From: Anadara kagoshimensis
Taxonomy: Eukaryota; Mollusca; Bivalvia; Arcoida; Arcidae
Assembly: GCA_021292105.1 (NCBI GenBank)
Contig: CM037865.1
Coordinates: 65,655,630 to 65,719,629 of the forward strand
DNA: 64,000 nt
Direction: 5' to 3'
Part shown: positions 33,129 to 45,506 of the stretch, piece after piece
Position numbering within the stretch: the stretch's first letter is position 1
Layout of the letters: each line of letters starts with the position of its first letter
The notes under the pieces: model-generated
Told to the model about the DNA's origin: nothing
Databases searched by the model: none
The model's input: the letters and a program-made list of their open reading frames with translations, nothing else
Position numbers and translations under genes: made by a program

Positions 33129-36100
33129 TTAGCCAAACATAAAGCTAGCCATGGATTTGAAACAGTCGGCCTCTTCATCCTCGTCAAGTATTCTGTTTCC
33201 ATCTTTGTCACAAATGCGTTTGATTTCATGCATAATCATTGATGATCTTGCGTGTCTACTTTGTCGAATCCCCACGTCAGAACTTGGCCTAAAATGTAAA
33301 CAGAATGAGTTATAACAGAAAGTAAAACATCAGATAAGGACGTGAAAGTCTATTGAAAATTCCATTGACTATTTGCAACCATGTTATATTAATCAAAACA
33401 AATTAAGTTAAAAGACTTGTTAAGGGAGCAAAAATTTACAAAATAAGAAATACTTACATTTAGTGACATTTGAAGAGGAGATACTAAAAGTGATATGTTT
33501 TGAATGAAAACGTACTCCGAATTGAAATCTCAAATACATGTACACGGATATAACAATATGAATTATTCTGACTTTGGATTCTCATTTATTCACTTTGATA
33601 GCCTGGACTAGATCATCAGACAAAATTTCCTGCATGGAATAAGATTGTTTGGAAATAAGCAATACAATTTCTGATAAATATATTTGTATTTGGTTCTGAT
33701 AATTCAATTCCATGTGCCACGCGAATATTATGAAAGAAACAACTTCCATCAAAAGTCGATTTGTTTTAGTTACAACTAGATGGAAGACTTCATACTAATC
33801 GTAAAAGTTGTTGTATGCGAAAGGATGGTCAAATTCAGGTCACTGGAGTGTCCAATTATTATTAATGTACAATATTAAGACTCGGTAACGTTGTCGTTTT
33901 GTTGCAACACCATAAACAATTCATTGTTATTAGTGGAAAATGTCTTGCAGTCAAATCAAACGAAATATACACAGTACCTACAGTATTTAAATATAACGGT
34001 TTTATGACAGGAACTGGTGAATTATTTCTTAATAAGATCATACTAATTTAAGTCCAAATCACACTCCTAAAGTAAGGCAAAACGTATGAAACCGACAAGT
34101 TAAATAACGCACGCAAATTCTACCTGGCCATGGTAGGTGAGTCCGGGTGCTCCAGATGGGTAAGCAACTCCTGTTTAGCTAGCTACACCAGTCAGGTGTG
34201 TAATCAAATTTGAGAATGAAAGGAACACGGAACTATAGGACTTCAAATATATCAAGGATAATATTGGATACCCAACATCATATAGTGAATAGATCTAAGT
34301 CTCTTGTTTCTTCAAATGTGATAAGCATTTACACCTCTAGAGTGTTAAATATGTTATTATAAATAAATATTAAAATATGCTCATTCTAGAAAATTATATA
34401 CAGGGTTAATACATCAAGGTTAATCTACAATTTTCATATCTTTCAAAACGTAGAAATATTAAGTTTAATGCTAGACTAGCAAATTAGTTAAACTAGCAGT
34501 GATAAGAGACGGTAATTTGCTGTGGAATGCACTTTTTCAAACATACGTTGTTGAGTTATTTGGTTTATATTTTAAACCAATCTGGTGTATCACTATCTTC
34601 CTTAATTTACTCAAACAATTGCATGTTCAAGTACTGTAGATTACTTATTTTTTCGCGAGTAGAAAATTTCGCGGCAAGACCATCTTGGCCTTATTCGCAA
34701 ATATTTAAATTCGCGTTTGGAATCTGACTGAATACAAAAATTCGCGATTGTTTGCAGCATAAATGTAAATAACAAAATAAAGACGGACATAACACGCGTT
34801 TAAAGAGTTCTTTCTCTGTTAAAATGTTCCGGTGTTTGATCGGAGCACCAATTAGTAGGTTAATCTCTTTAACCAATCAATAAAGAATTATAACAAATGC
34901 ATATAGTTGTTTGGTTTTCTTTCTTTACTAAGGTGAGTAGTATTCACTACTGTAGTGAGTAGTATTTACTGGTCTTATAAATGTACTGGATTTAAAATGA
35001 ACACGCCATCGATTTATAAGTTTTTCAAGAAAGTTGATTCAAATAATTTATGTTTGCCTGTCCCAATAAGTCCGTTACATGAAATTGTTAACAGGGATGT
35101 TGAGAGGGAAATTAAAGCATCCACACCTGGGTCATCTGGCAAAAAAAGAAAACGTTATGGAGATTATTCGGCAGAGACGAGAACTAAAATTGCTCGATAT
35201 GCTTTGGAAAATGGTAACACCGCAGCTGCTCGACATTTTTCCAAGGAGTTGGATTTCCCTATTAATGAAAGCACTGTGCGTAGTATTAAAAGTTCTTATG
35301 AGAAAATACGGAAAAGTTCAAAATCATTTAATGAACAAATTGTAAAACTTCCTAAGTTACCTCGTGGACGACCTCTAAAATTAGGAGAATATGACACAAA
35401 AGTGCGTGACTATATTAAACAGTTGCGTTCAGCTGGGAGAATTTTTAACTCTAGGATTGTTATTGTGGCAGCTAAAGGTATAAATCTCTTTTGGTGGAAT
35501 ATGGAGAAAATATTAGTTTGGCTAAGGCTTGGGCTTCATCTATTTTGCGTCGCTTAAATATGATCAAGAGAAAGGGAACCAAGGGCGTTAAATCGCTACC
35601 AGCTGACTTTGGTGAAATAAAAGAAACATTTCTAAAACGCATTTTCGATGTTGTAAAGGAACACAAGATCCCTGATGATTTGATAATAAATTGGGATCAG
35701 ACTGGATGTAACTTTGTTCCTGTCAGTAACTGGACAATGGATACAGAGGGGGCTAAATAAGTGCCCATTTCACACCTAGTTGACAAACGCCAGATGACTG
35801 TTCTTGTTGGCTGCACTAAATCTGGAGAATTATTGCCACCACAACTTATATATCAAGGGAAGACAGATGTATGTCATCCTACCTTCAATTTTCCAGACAC
35901 CTGGGATATAATTCATAGAGAATCACGCTGGTCCACGGCCGAATCAATGTCAAGGTACGTTAATTTTGATTTTTCACACACACACACACACACAACACAC
36001 ACACACACACACACACAGAGTAAATAAGGAACTATTATATTGTAAACAATCTTGCAATTATTTTATATTTTCAAAATTAGATCGGTTTACTAAACAACGA

Positions 36101-39100
36101 ATTGCTTATCATGCACCCTTGTTTGCGAGTTATATTGTTAGTTAATTGTTAAATATAGTAAATATTTCAAATTATTGTTTTTACATGACTGTATAAGTTA
36201 TTTTGTACTGAAGATCACTCCTGGGATCAATTGTCAGTTATAAAAAAATTCGTGAAAAACATTTTACAATTACCATGAGGCGAATTAACGAAAGTACAAT
36301 GTATCCAACAGTTCATAATTGCATTTTGATCAGATTTTCTTTCCGTCACTTAATTGCATTTTTGTGGAATTAATCAGTAATTTCACACATCCTTAGTTGA
36401 CCCTTGCTATGAAAAACAGCATTTCAATGGACAATGAGTTTTTTATTAAGCGATAAACAACAGCTTTATGAAAGGGTTAATAATCTCTAATCGCACCTAA
36501 AGAAGGTTTCCCGTCAATATTAGTCATGTTTATTGCCACTGTGAACGTGGTTTTAAAAGGCTACAGTTATTATAGTCCATAAAATGAAATTTTATGAAAT
36601 CAAGCAACAAAGATAAAATATCAATCTGGTGATGTTGTGTCGTGTTCTGCAATTGGCTTCCCCCGCTTACGCCAAGTTAACAATATTAAGATGCCAGAGT
36701 ATTTTATTATCAAAACCATAGCGTTAATTTTGTACATACTTAACCATTTATAAAATCACAATCTCAAAGCAAAGTAATAATTTTTAAATCTTACAAACCC
36801 CGAGTTTCTTGGAAACATCAACCATCATTAAAAAGAATAAAATATGGTTTTTAATAATCACAGCATATTATGTATTAATATCGATCAAAATCTCAAAAAT
36901 GTTATATTACCATTGTTAGGAAGGCATTCGGGAATCAACAAGCTTACTAGCGAAATAAACATACAGAAAATTTGTCTCGATCATCGAGTCTTAATTCTTT
37001 TACTGTTTCTATAGTTTTCGAAATTCAATTAACACACGTATTTTCATTAATTTAAGCAATCTTTTACTCTTATGTTTTGCGGATTGTAATTTGTAATTAT
37101 TAAATTAATTGAAATCCCCAGTGAGCTGGATTTATAAAGTATTTTAAATAAAATAAAGTTATTACCGTGACTTTTTTTCAATCATTTTCATTCTGCTCTT
37201 TTCAAATTCTGATCTGTGCATAAGACAATAACCAATTCTACGACGCAACAATAAAACCATCGAATATAAGTTTTATAGTTATGATTTGCAGTAAGGATTA
37301 TATTATACCAAAAATGTAAATTAAGAATTTCAACTTTGAAAGCTCATTTCTAATTAAGGCTATAATTTTCAATAAAAAAGCTTTCCCCGTGATGATATCC
37401 TCGATTGTATAAATTCTTATCCGAAACTTCTTGCGTCACGCTTACAATCCGATTTAAAGTAAGTGTTCTATACAAAGCCAGTATCTTTTTCAATCGGTGA
37501 CTTTTCTTGTGATATGAATGACCACGCTTACAATCCGATTTAAAGTAAGTGTTCTATACAAAGCCAGTATCTTTTTCAATCGGTGACTTTTCTTGTGATA
37601 TGAATGACTTTAATTGTTTTGCAATGACCAAAAATAATTATTCTAAAGTTGTTTTTTCGGATCAAACAACCAGCCCGGAATGTTACTAAAATGCATTATC
37701 CGTTACCATTTAAGTATAGTTTTTGAAGAAAATAGTGTTATTAAGCCAAAAAAATGTTCATATCTAGTACTTTATTGGTGCTGACTAGGAGTGTTCTTTT
37801 TGTTGTTCAGTCGTTTTTAAATGTCAAATTCAATTATTGTTGACAGACAGATTGAGAAGTTGTAGCGACATTTTTCTAAGTAAATATATTGGATAACGTG
37901 TTTTTATGCATCGCGTAATTGTATCTGTCTATGGCGGTAATGGTATTTACAGATAGATATTATAACAATATCTTAACGATGACCCTCGAGAGAAAATTGC
38001 ATTTACAGTCCATTAAATTCATACCCAAGAGTTAACTTAGGTACTTATACGGTAATCAAATAATTAAAGATGGATGGAAATGTTGCTGACGGTCTGTACG
38101 TTACTACAATATTGATAAGCATCTTCTTATCTTGATGGTACATTACTTGTAAGGTATAATGAAATGCATATAAATATCACATTCACTATCTGCTTCATTT
38201 TACTTCCATTGTTGCTGTGTAGACATTTTATTTCGCCACTAAATGATTCTTGTGAAGCATTCAAATTTCAGTAAAATAATAGGTCTTAAGTGATCGCTTT
38301 CCACGGTAAAATTAATGATAAAATTTTCTAAATTGACATCAAAACATTGTGAATGTCATAAAATTTCGTTTTTATGAGTTTTCAGACTTTGTGTTTGTCG
38401 AGATCGTCCTGTATTTTACGTCCATCTTTGACGAGAGTACGCATGCTACAGAATACACAGTCTTGTCTTGTCACACCCAACACTCCTTTATCGCTAATGG
38501 TGGTCTCATTCTGTGGGTGTTACATGTTGGAACAGTCTGCCTCAGCTGACTGATAGTGTACGATTGCTAAAGCATACACACAATCATGTCTTGGCACACC
38601 TAACACTCCTTTACCGCTAATGGTGGTCTCTTTTGTTTGTGATTTTTGTTGATGTTACATGTGGAATCTATTTGTCCCAGCTGGCCGACAGTGCACGCTT
38701 GACAGAGCATACACACGGTCTTGTCTTGTCACACATAACACGCCTTTACAGCTAATGGCGGTTTCTTTCTGTTGTATTCTTGAACAGTCCGTTTCTGGTT
38801 TTGTTTGGTACACCTGTTCTGTTACTTTGTCATATTGTCCTCAAACTTATCTAATTTCCAGAAATTTTTAATATTTTAGTTCCATTTCTTCTTTATTTCT
38901 TGAATTCTCGTTGCCATCTGGTCGACTGTTTGCTATCCATCCTTCTACATTTGAATTATTTCTTTATTAATAGGCTTCTGCTTAAATGGTTCCAGAAGTT
39001 TTTGATGTTCGTTTTTGTTCAACTTGTCATTGTTATTGTTGACTCCGCAAATATGACTTTTACCTTCTTTGGTTAATGTACGAGTGCAATTATCTTTTAG

Positions 39101-42100
39101 CCGTGTCCATAAAGATTATTTTTGCAAAGGCTTCACATATACGGCGGAATATTTTGCTGGTGTTACACATACTATTTTTTAGTTAGGTGGTTTCGAAAAT
39201 ATTCTTCCCCTGCATGATGATGTGACTGGTCCTTTGTTTTTGGTTCATTAGTTCGGCAGTAGAACTTAAAGGCTTTTTCAGTGAAAAACATGAACTATCC
39301 TGTCAACTGACTTCTTCCATTTACAGGGTCTTTACTTTTTACTCATTTTGATGTTTATCAACCAATTTTTGATTCACTTTCGTTAACAAATAAAACTCTT
39401 TACAAGGTTTATAATTGGCACTAGAATCCAACCTATACTAAAATGCATTACAATTATATATGACGATGTGGAAGAAGCAGTTCGCTCCTCATTAATATTC
39501 ATATCTTTTTTTTTTTTGGTCACGTGACTGCGAAGTTTTGTTCCCAGGAAGATATGAAAAACTAGAAGTATTGCCAAATTTAACTTAGTTCGACAGTCTT
39601 GTCCCTTCTTTGATCCCCCTATTCAATTGATAACCGGTGTCCTTATGAATGTTGCGTGAATGAATGAGTTTATTTTATTCCGACAGTTTTGAATGTGGTT
39701 TTCTTTATCCCCCAAAGTTTCAAAATTCTTCACTTTTTCGATTTTTGTTATTTTTGATATTAAAAGGAACCCTTAAATTGAAAGCTAGAATGAAAAAGTT
39801 GGCATGTGACGGATAAAATTTACCAGGTCTCCATGACCAAAGCGGACAATCGATCGGGATCATGTGATTTTGGTTTGAAAAATAGAACCAAAGTTAGCAG
39901 AATTTGCAATTTTGTCAAAACTGAGTATCTGTTACATAGCTATACATGTATATAGAACGGCGTCGCTTCGTTAATTGAAAGTTTAAAGGAACCTTAAAAA
40001 TTAAAGATATTTTAATGAAAACAAGATCATGGTTTTTGTACCGGTGTAGGGTTAAATAAAATAGCAGACATTTGTTCCGCCACTTGGTGCAAGTTCTGTA
40101 TGGCGCCAAATTTAAATTATTTACTATAACGAGTCATTGAGAAAAATAGCAAATCATCATCAAATATGGCGGATATGCAAATTGGATAAGTGAACTCTTT
40201 CTCCGGTATGGTTACGATATATATACGGTTGTTTGGCAATCATCGGTAGAATAGAGACAAATAGCTAAAGACGCTTTTAAGTTCAGCTGGCAAAACCAAA
40301 ATGAGTTTAAAAATGGTGAAAGAAGTGTCTTTCCTACTGTAAACGTTTAACATTTTCAGTCTTTAATCAAAAACAAACATACTAATCCATGTCCGAATCA
40401 TAATCCAAAGTAAAAACTTTGGAACTAGCAAGTTAGGTTAGACACGTGAACTTCCACCAGTGAAGTGAGGCCGGGTGCTCCGGAAGGGTAAGCAAATTTG
40501 CTCTCGATAGACTGGGTAAGATTTTAGATTGTATCTGGCATGTCTGCTCAAAATCCAAGGTGACCGCCGTTACCATAAACAGCCAACAAAAAAGTCAAAA
40601 CCTTATTAATGACCCGATTTTGTTGAAATTTTAAACATAAAAATATCACGGGCTTTTCGGTAAAAAAATAGTTTGCGTAATATTGACACAATATGCCAAT
40701 AAGGCGTATTTTAGTATTAACCTCTGCATGTACTTGGTCAATTCAAACGTAATTGTTATGAAAGGTCCTTTGGTGAATAGATAATATATTGTAACTGCCA
40801 CGCATGTCCGAAATCTAAGATGGCCGTTGTCACCATTACTAACATAAACCTGCATTTAGGAGATTTTGTTGAAATTTTGGAAGATATTAATGACAAATGC
40901 ATGAAGATCATGGCTTTAAAGATCTAAAGCGATGATTTATCTTTTGTGCTCTGTTTTTGCTACTGTTTCATCCCTTTATAAATGTACTGTATATAGACCT
41001 TCAAAAGGAAATTTTTAATCTGGACTTTTGCTGAAGAATGTTTTGATGGCCATTGAAAATTTACAGGGGATATGGAGTATTTCTTCAGGGGGGAGATATG
41101 GCTCATGGGCCTCTTGTAAAATAGTAATAATGAATAATCAAGCAAGATATATTCCGATTAAATCACAAATAAGATACAAATCAGCGGTAGGATTAAATAT
41201 GTCAAATGTCATCAACTATACATTCTTTTTTCATTAAACGTAAAATTGAAAACAAATCATTGTTTAATAAGTCAATATTATCAGATAATTATTGTTGAAG
41301 TGAGACCTAGTGCTCCGGAAGGGTAAGCACCTCATTTTTAGTTAGCTACATGCATCATATGTGAAATGGGTCCTTCGAATGAGACCTTAAAGAGCGATGT
41401 TCCGTGTTCTGGTAGGTATGAGACGCTGATATTTCCATGCATATTACCTTGAGCGCACTGGAAAGCATTAAATATTCTGCCACTTAACTTGTAGCGTCTT
41501 GATTAAATTGAAATATTCTTAACTGGAACATTAAACCCCATTTGATCAATCATTAATCGCTTGTGATCGTTCCAGTTGTTAGTAACTATAGAAATCTTCC
41601 GATAGAATCTTGTTGTTCCAGTAATGTTAATATTGCAAACATAAGGAATTACACGTTATACCAGTTTTAATATTACAACACAAGACGGTCGTTTCGGAAT
41701 ACATTTCCTCATCATTAGTGTTTGAAACAAAATTTTTAAGATGTTGAAAAGAAACCCAAAGAAACAAAAGATATTTTACCTAATTTTGTTAAGGAAATAA
41801 TTTAGTAAAATATAAAGAGGGTCTGATAAACCTGATTGCTGTCTGTATATAGAACAATAAATAAAATTGTCTGAAATTTTCTAATTTTACTTCATATGTT
41901 TACAATTGAATTGTTTTTCTCTCAGAAAATTGGATTCGTCGCTGTACCACGTGATACCCTCTAACGTTTGTGCGGAACAATGGATATGGAATAACATAAG
42001 TCGACGTTTTCCCGCGAAAACGAAGTCATTCCGGGAATCTGTGACGTTGAGATTTTCCAAAACGTTGCGCATAAAACGTTTAGAGGTATTGATTATGTGG

Positions 42101-43531
42101 TACAGCGGCGAACCCCATAATCAAAATAAAACCTTAGTAATAAATAAATACATAGGGACATATGCATAAGAAAAGAAAACAATATAAGCATATTACATAC
42201 AATTTAGTTAATGTAAAAGCCGGGAGTTACATTATGATCTAAATTCGTTGAGAATATCTGATACACATTAACGATTGTTCATTTGATTTCGATAAGACGA
42301 TATCAGATCAAATCATTATGAACTTAATGCAATTTATATCTTTCATCTCATCTTGGAAATGTCCACATCAATATTCGAATAGTGACATCTGGCTTTAGAT
42401 ATGGTCATTGCGATAACACTGATGATGAACTGTCGCCAGAATTAATATTAAGAGATACAGAATGAATATGAAAATTTCCCAAATAAATCTATATTTTGCT
42501 TTTAGAAATATCATAAACCTTAATGTTATGTGTTAATTTATTAATTGAAAACAAACATACTAATTCATGTCCTAATCACAATCCAGCAGCAAAGTAAAAA
42601 CTTTGGAACCGACAAGTCAGGTTAGACACGTGAACTTCCACCAGTGAAGGCCGGGTGCTCCGTTAGGGTAAACACCTTCTGTTTAGCTAGCTACACCCGC
42701 CACGCGTGTAATCAAAATTGTGTGAAAGGAACATGGAACTATGGGACGTTCAATATATCCAGGGCAATACTGGACACAAAAAAAAAACAAAAAAACAAAC
42801 AAACTTATCAACCATATTGTGAAGATGACCATAAAACGTTTTGAGAGGCTTGATAAGCCTAGGCTTGCAATATACCAGAGTCAAAAATTTATCTACAAGC
42901 AGCTTGCTGCGTTATACAAAGTGTAATTATCTAATTATTGTTTTTAATTGTCTAATTATTATTTTTAACAAAATAAGTATTCAAAAATTAGAAAATGACA
43001 GTTTACAAGAAAACCAGTTTGCAAGCGACCTTAATAACATATCAAGTTTCTCCCTATTAATAATAAATTTGTGGGTTTTTTTTACCAATTACATCATTGT
43101 ATCAGTTGAATTTTACAGCACTATACGGCCGTTTCGGAATTTAATTCCTCATCAGTAGTGCTTGGACAAAAATTATGAAACAAAAATTGTTTTCAAGATT
43201 TTGAAAAGATACTCAAAGGACCAAAATATATTTTACCAAATTTTTCTAAGGAAATACTTTGCATGAGGAAGTATACCTTAGTTTTTGAGGAATGTTAAAT
43301 TTTAACTAGCAGCTTTTAACTACCAATCCATTGTCACATTTGAAAACATGTTTATATTTTTAATTTATATAATATTCTATAGGACTTTAAAAAATATACG
43401 GAAATGAAAATGATAAGACTAAAAAAATTATAAGATTACCTTATGTACGCATCGTCATTAGAGTCGCATCGTATCTGGTGGGATAGAAGGCACATCAAAG
43501 TGAACCACATTGTGTAAGAATTCCTGTTCAT
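33129..43531 (-). CDS. Small secreted peptide with EF-hand-like loop (two exons, inferred)
   Basis: Exon 1 is 43,531-43,440 and exon 2 is 33,288-33,129, both on the minus strand, with an intron of about 10.15 kb. Exon 1 starts MNRNSY, has a hydrophobic stretch (TMWFTLMCLLS) and ends IRCDSNDDAYI plus two bases at AAG|GTAATC. Exon 2 begins after TTTACATTTTAG and supplies exactly the one base needed. The joined frame runs 83 residues to TAA. The C-terminal half reads RHARSSMIMHEIKR then ICDKDGNRILDEDEEADCF and KSMASFMFG. D-x-D-x-N...E resembles a calcium-binding EF loop held between two cysteines. A final Gly or single basic sites might suit a processed peptide. I do not recognise the family. 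The exon join is inferred and further exons inside the intron are possible. Confidence 0.55.
34050..34280 (+). repeat. Dispersed repeat copy, diverged
   Basis: Blocks 'AGTCCGGGTGCTCCAGATGG', 'TGTGTAATCAAA' and 'GAATGAAAGGAACACGGAAC' of the ~430-bp family. Confidence 0.75.
34997..35955 (+). pseudogene. Broken pogo-superfamily-like DDE transposase, N-terminal two-thirds
   Basis: Starts MNTPSIYKFFKK. A basic segment (GKKRKRYGDYS) and a helix-turn-helix region (ARYALENGNTAAARHFSKEL, then STVRSIKSSYE) follow, then a linker LPRGRPLKLGE. The frame slips by one base at about 35,485 and continues LVEYGENISLAKAW, ILRRLNMIKRKGTK and NWDQTG, the first catalytic Asp motif. It then meets an in-frame TAA at 35,757-35,759 (AK-stop-VPI, most simply CAA to TAA). 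It resumes DKRQMTVLVGCTKSGELLPP and QGKTDVCHP up to SMSRYV, where a (CA)n tract ends the likeness. The rest of the catalytic domain is absent. Inactive. Confidence 0.78.
35974..36017. repeat. (CA)n microsatellite
   Basis: About 22 CA units with one interruption (CACAACACAC). It marks the truncation point of the transposase remnant. Confidence 0.95.
36030..37430. other. No gene seen
   Basis: AT-rich sequence within the inferred minus-strand intron. No repeats recognised. Confidence 0.5.
37437..37608. repeat. Tandem duplication of 86 bp
   Basis: 37,437-37,522 and 37,523-37,608 are identical as read (CACGCTTACAATCCGATTTA at the start). Confidence 0.95.
38440..38770. repeat. Three diverged tandem units of about 123-135 bp
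   Basis: The marker CTAATGG(T/C)GG recurs at 38,494, 38,617 and 38,752, each preceded by 'CACTCCTTTA'-like sequence and followed by a 'TGTTACATGT'-like block. Confidence 0.8.
38880..40360. other. No gene seen
   Basis: AT-rich. Nothing recognised on either strand. Confidence 0.45.
40367..40500 (+). repeat. 5' part of the dispersed repeat
   Basis: 'AAACATACTAATCCATGTCC' to 'GTGCTCCGGAAGGGTAAGCA'. The copy ends there. Confidence 0.88.
40501..41295. other. No gene seen
   Basis: Two similar phrases ('CTCAAAATCCAAGGTGACCG' at 40,545 and 'CGAAATCTAAGATGGCCGTT' at 40,810) hint at an old repeat. Nothing coding was found. Confidence 0.4.
41296..41556 (+). repeat. Dispersed-repeat fragment followed by a molluscan-type SINE tail
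   Basis: 'AGTGCTCCGGAAGGGTAAGC' at 41,310, then 'GGTCCTTCGAATGAGACCTT' and the SINE end 'GAAATATTCTTAACTGGAAC' with CAATCATT. Confidence 0.65.
41650..41890 (-). mobile_element. Hammerhead-repeat copy 3
   Basis: On the minus strand the copy runs from 'CTTAACAAAATTAGGTAAAA' through 'TTTCTTTTCAACATCTTAAA' and the ribozyme to 'TTAAAACTGGTATAACG'. Confidence 0.75.
41677..41722 (-). ncRNA. Hammerhead ribozyme, copy 3, degenerate core
   Basis: The minus strand reads AACACTA, ATGATGA (the first core C is A), GGAAATGTATTCC, GAAA, CGACCG, TC, TTGTGTT. Stem I has one mismatch. The core change predicts loss of activity. Confidence 0.65.
42546..42928 (+). repeat. Dispersed repeat, nearly full length
   Basis: Runs from 'AAAACAAACATACTAATTCA' through 'GGTTAGACACGTGAACTTCC', 'CCAGGGCAATACTGGACAC' and an A-rich insertion, to 'CTTGATAAGCCTAGGCTTGC' and 'TTATACAAAGTG'. 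Confidence 0.9.
43060..43330 (-). mobile_element. Hammerhead-repeat copy 4
   Basis: The minus strand runs 'CTGCTAGTTAAAATTTAACA', 'TTCCTCAAAAACTAAGGTAT', 'GCAAAGTATTTCCTTAG' and 'TTTGAGTATCTTTTCAAAAT', then the ribozyme. This matches the 18.5-kb and 31.5-kb copies. Confidence 0.8.
43117..43162 (-). ncRNA. Hammerhead ribozyme (type I), copy 4, canonical core
   Basis: The minus strand reads AGCACTA (stem I), CTGATGA, GGAAT-TAA-ATTCC (5-bp stem II), GAAA, CGGCCG (stem III), TA, then TAGTGCT closing stem I. The cut is predicted after GTA. Every conserved base is present, all stems pair perfectly, and stem II is stronger than in copy 2. It lies in the inferred intron of the minus-strand peptide gene and on its sense strand. 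Confidence 0.9.
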
Positions 43532-44035
43532 ACTGATAATTAAAAATCGCCGATGATCGTTATATATGGTTTTTAACACGCTGTTTAATCACGCCGACGC
43601 TTAGTATCACTGTTGATCTTCAAGAGTTATGATCCCAGTAGCTTATTTATCATCCGCTGGCGACTTATAAATCGGATTTGATTGATCATTTATTGGTCAA
43701 TTTCCTCTCGGTTGGGCGATGCTTCAATTATATACTATCACATATTGCAAATCCAGTCATTATCTGTTTTTTATTATGTATTTAATTGCAGATATATTTT
43801 ATCTGTAGGTACAGAGATAATAAAACAATATTTGAAAACCAATCATTTTACACAAAAGAATTACGTTTTTAATTAGGATTGATCTAAATCAAACATAATT
43901 TTGACATTTTACATCGAATATCAACACTGACAATACTCTGGACTTATGTTATCATTAGATATATAAAACTATATAGAGATAAGTAGATACAGAAGTAAAC
44001 ACCAATATTGTGAACATTTTGCTACATATAACAGG

Positions 44036-44350
44036 TCAAAAACAAACACACCAGTCGAAATCGCAATTCCAATGCAAAATTAAAATTGTGAAACTAGAAA
44101 CTAGAGAAAACACATGAACTTCCACCAGAGAAGTGAGGCTAGTTGCTCCAGAAAGGCAAGTACCCCCTTTTTGGCTAGCTATTCCCACCACGTGGAAAAA
44201 AATCAAAACTAAGAATAGAAGGAACATGGAACGTCAAATATATCTAGGGTCAATTTGAAATTAGAAACATCATACTTATAAAAAATATTGCGATGACGGC
44301 CATATAACTTTTAGAGCCTTGATAAGCTTAAGTTTGCAATATCTCGCTGT
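44036..44350 (+). repeat. Dispersed repeat, most of the element
   Basis: 'TCAAAAACAAACACACCAGT', 'ACATGAACTTCCACCAGAGA', 'AGAAGGAACATGGAACGTCA' and 'GCCTTGATAAGCTTAAGTTT'. Confidence 0.85.
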
Positions 44351-44554
44351 GTGGGGATTTAAAATTGTCAAATTAATGTGTAATTGTAATATAGTCTTGT
44401 AGTTGACAATAGTCGGGTAACAAATAATTATCAATAAACAAGAAATTTATATTACAAAATAATAAATATTATAACAAGAAATACTTATATTAAAATAAAT
44501 CGATAGACAAAGAACAATAGATCAACTTGACGCAATAATAATTGATAAAATCAA

Positions 44555-44607
44555 AACTGGTATAATATGTAATTTTGTACATTAACTGTATAAAAAAAGC
44601 AAAAAAT

Positions 44608-44649
<42 letters not shown>

Positions 44650-44650
44650 A
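44555..44650. repeat. Tail fragment of the hammerhead repeat and a long poly(A) run
   Basis: AAAACTGGTATAATATGTAA matches sequence just after the ribozymes. An A run of about 38 bases follows at 44,611-44,648. Confidence 0.75.
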
Positions 44651-45199
44651 TAAAAAATCAACAAACAATAGCTATCATCCGGATCTTCACTCATGAAACT
44701 AGTCAATCATAATAAACATTCACATGGAATTTGTTGCTTCATTCCTACAATATATATTGTGTATCCTCGTGTTATACTGTTAATTGTTCAAGTATTAGTT
44801 AAAATACTCATATATGATGTTTATTTTATACGATTTTTGTTTTTGACTTCTTTACAGCCTACCATAAAATTCAAAATAGATTAAATGAAAAAGGCTTTAA
44901 AGGACGGAAATAATTCCAGATATTGCATTCAAGAAAACAGACACCCATCAATACCCTAATTTCTTTTCTAGCACTCATACACTGAAATATTCCGCATTGT
45001 ATGGCCAAACGAATTCACACAATCGTCAGAGATGTACCTTAGAGATACCCACCTTTCTGGATTAGAATGTTATCTCCTGAAACAAAATAGCCAGTTAAAT
45101 TAATAGACAAAACAACACTGGATGTAAATCCACTCCGCAATCAACAACCTTAATTAATCAACTGTGAAATAATTCCACGTATAACAACAAACAATTCGG

Positions 45200-45420
45200 A
45201 TAGCATAAATCAAAAACAAACATATGTCACAATCGAAGAATAGAGTAAATATTTTAAAAACTAAATTTAATTAACCACCACAAAACAAAGGCAGGTTTGA
45301 ACAGTAAGCACTTCTTGTTTAGCTCGTTACACCCGACATATGTGACATCAAAATTGGGAATAAAAGAAACATTGAACTATGTGACGCGAAATATATCCAC
45401 AAAATTGTTACAAAAATATC
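45200..45420 (+). repeat. Diverged dispersed repeat copy
   Basis: 'TTTAGCTCGTTACACCCGAC', 'ATGTGACATCAAAATTGGGA' and 'AACTATGTGACGCGAAATAT'. Confidence 0.65.
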
Positions 45421-45506
45421 CCGGTTTTATATCGGATCGGAAAAAAAATTCCAGAGAAAGATTTCATTCAGAGTTGTCTACAACCAAACAAAAGTACTGA
45501 ACGTAC

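Larger units (their letters stand above)
34636..36020 (+). mobile_element. Truncated DDE transposon
   Basis: A possible left end 'CTGTAGATTACTTATTTTTT' followed by TTCGCG repeats resembles ends of molluscan TIR elements as remembered. It is followed by the transposase remnant at 34,997-35,955. The coding part stops at a CA repeat, and no right end was found. Confidence 0.5.

Noticed and set aside
44611-44648. Long poly(A) as a sign of a processed retrocopy
   Set aside because: No spliced gene copy was recognised next to it. It follows only a fragment of the hammerhead repeat.
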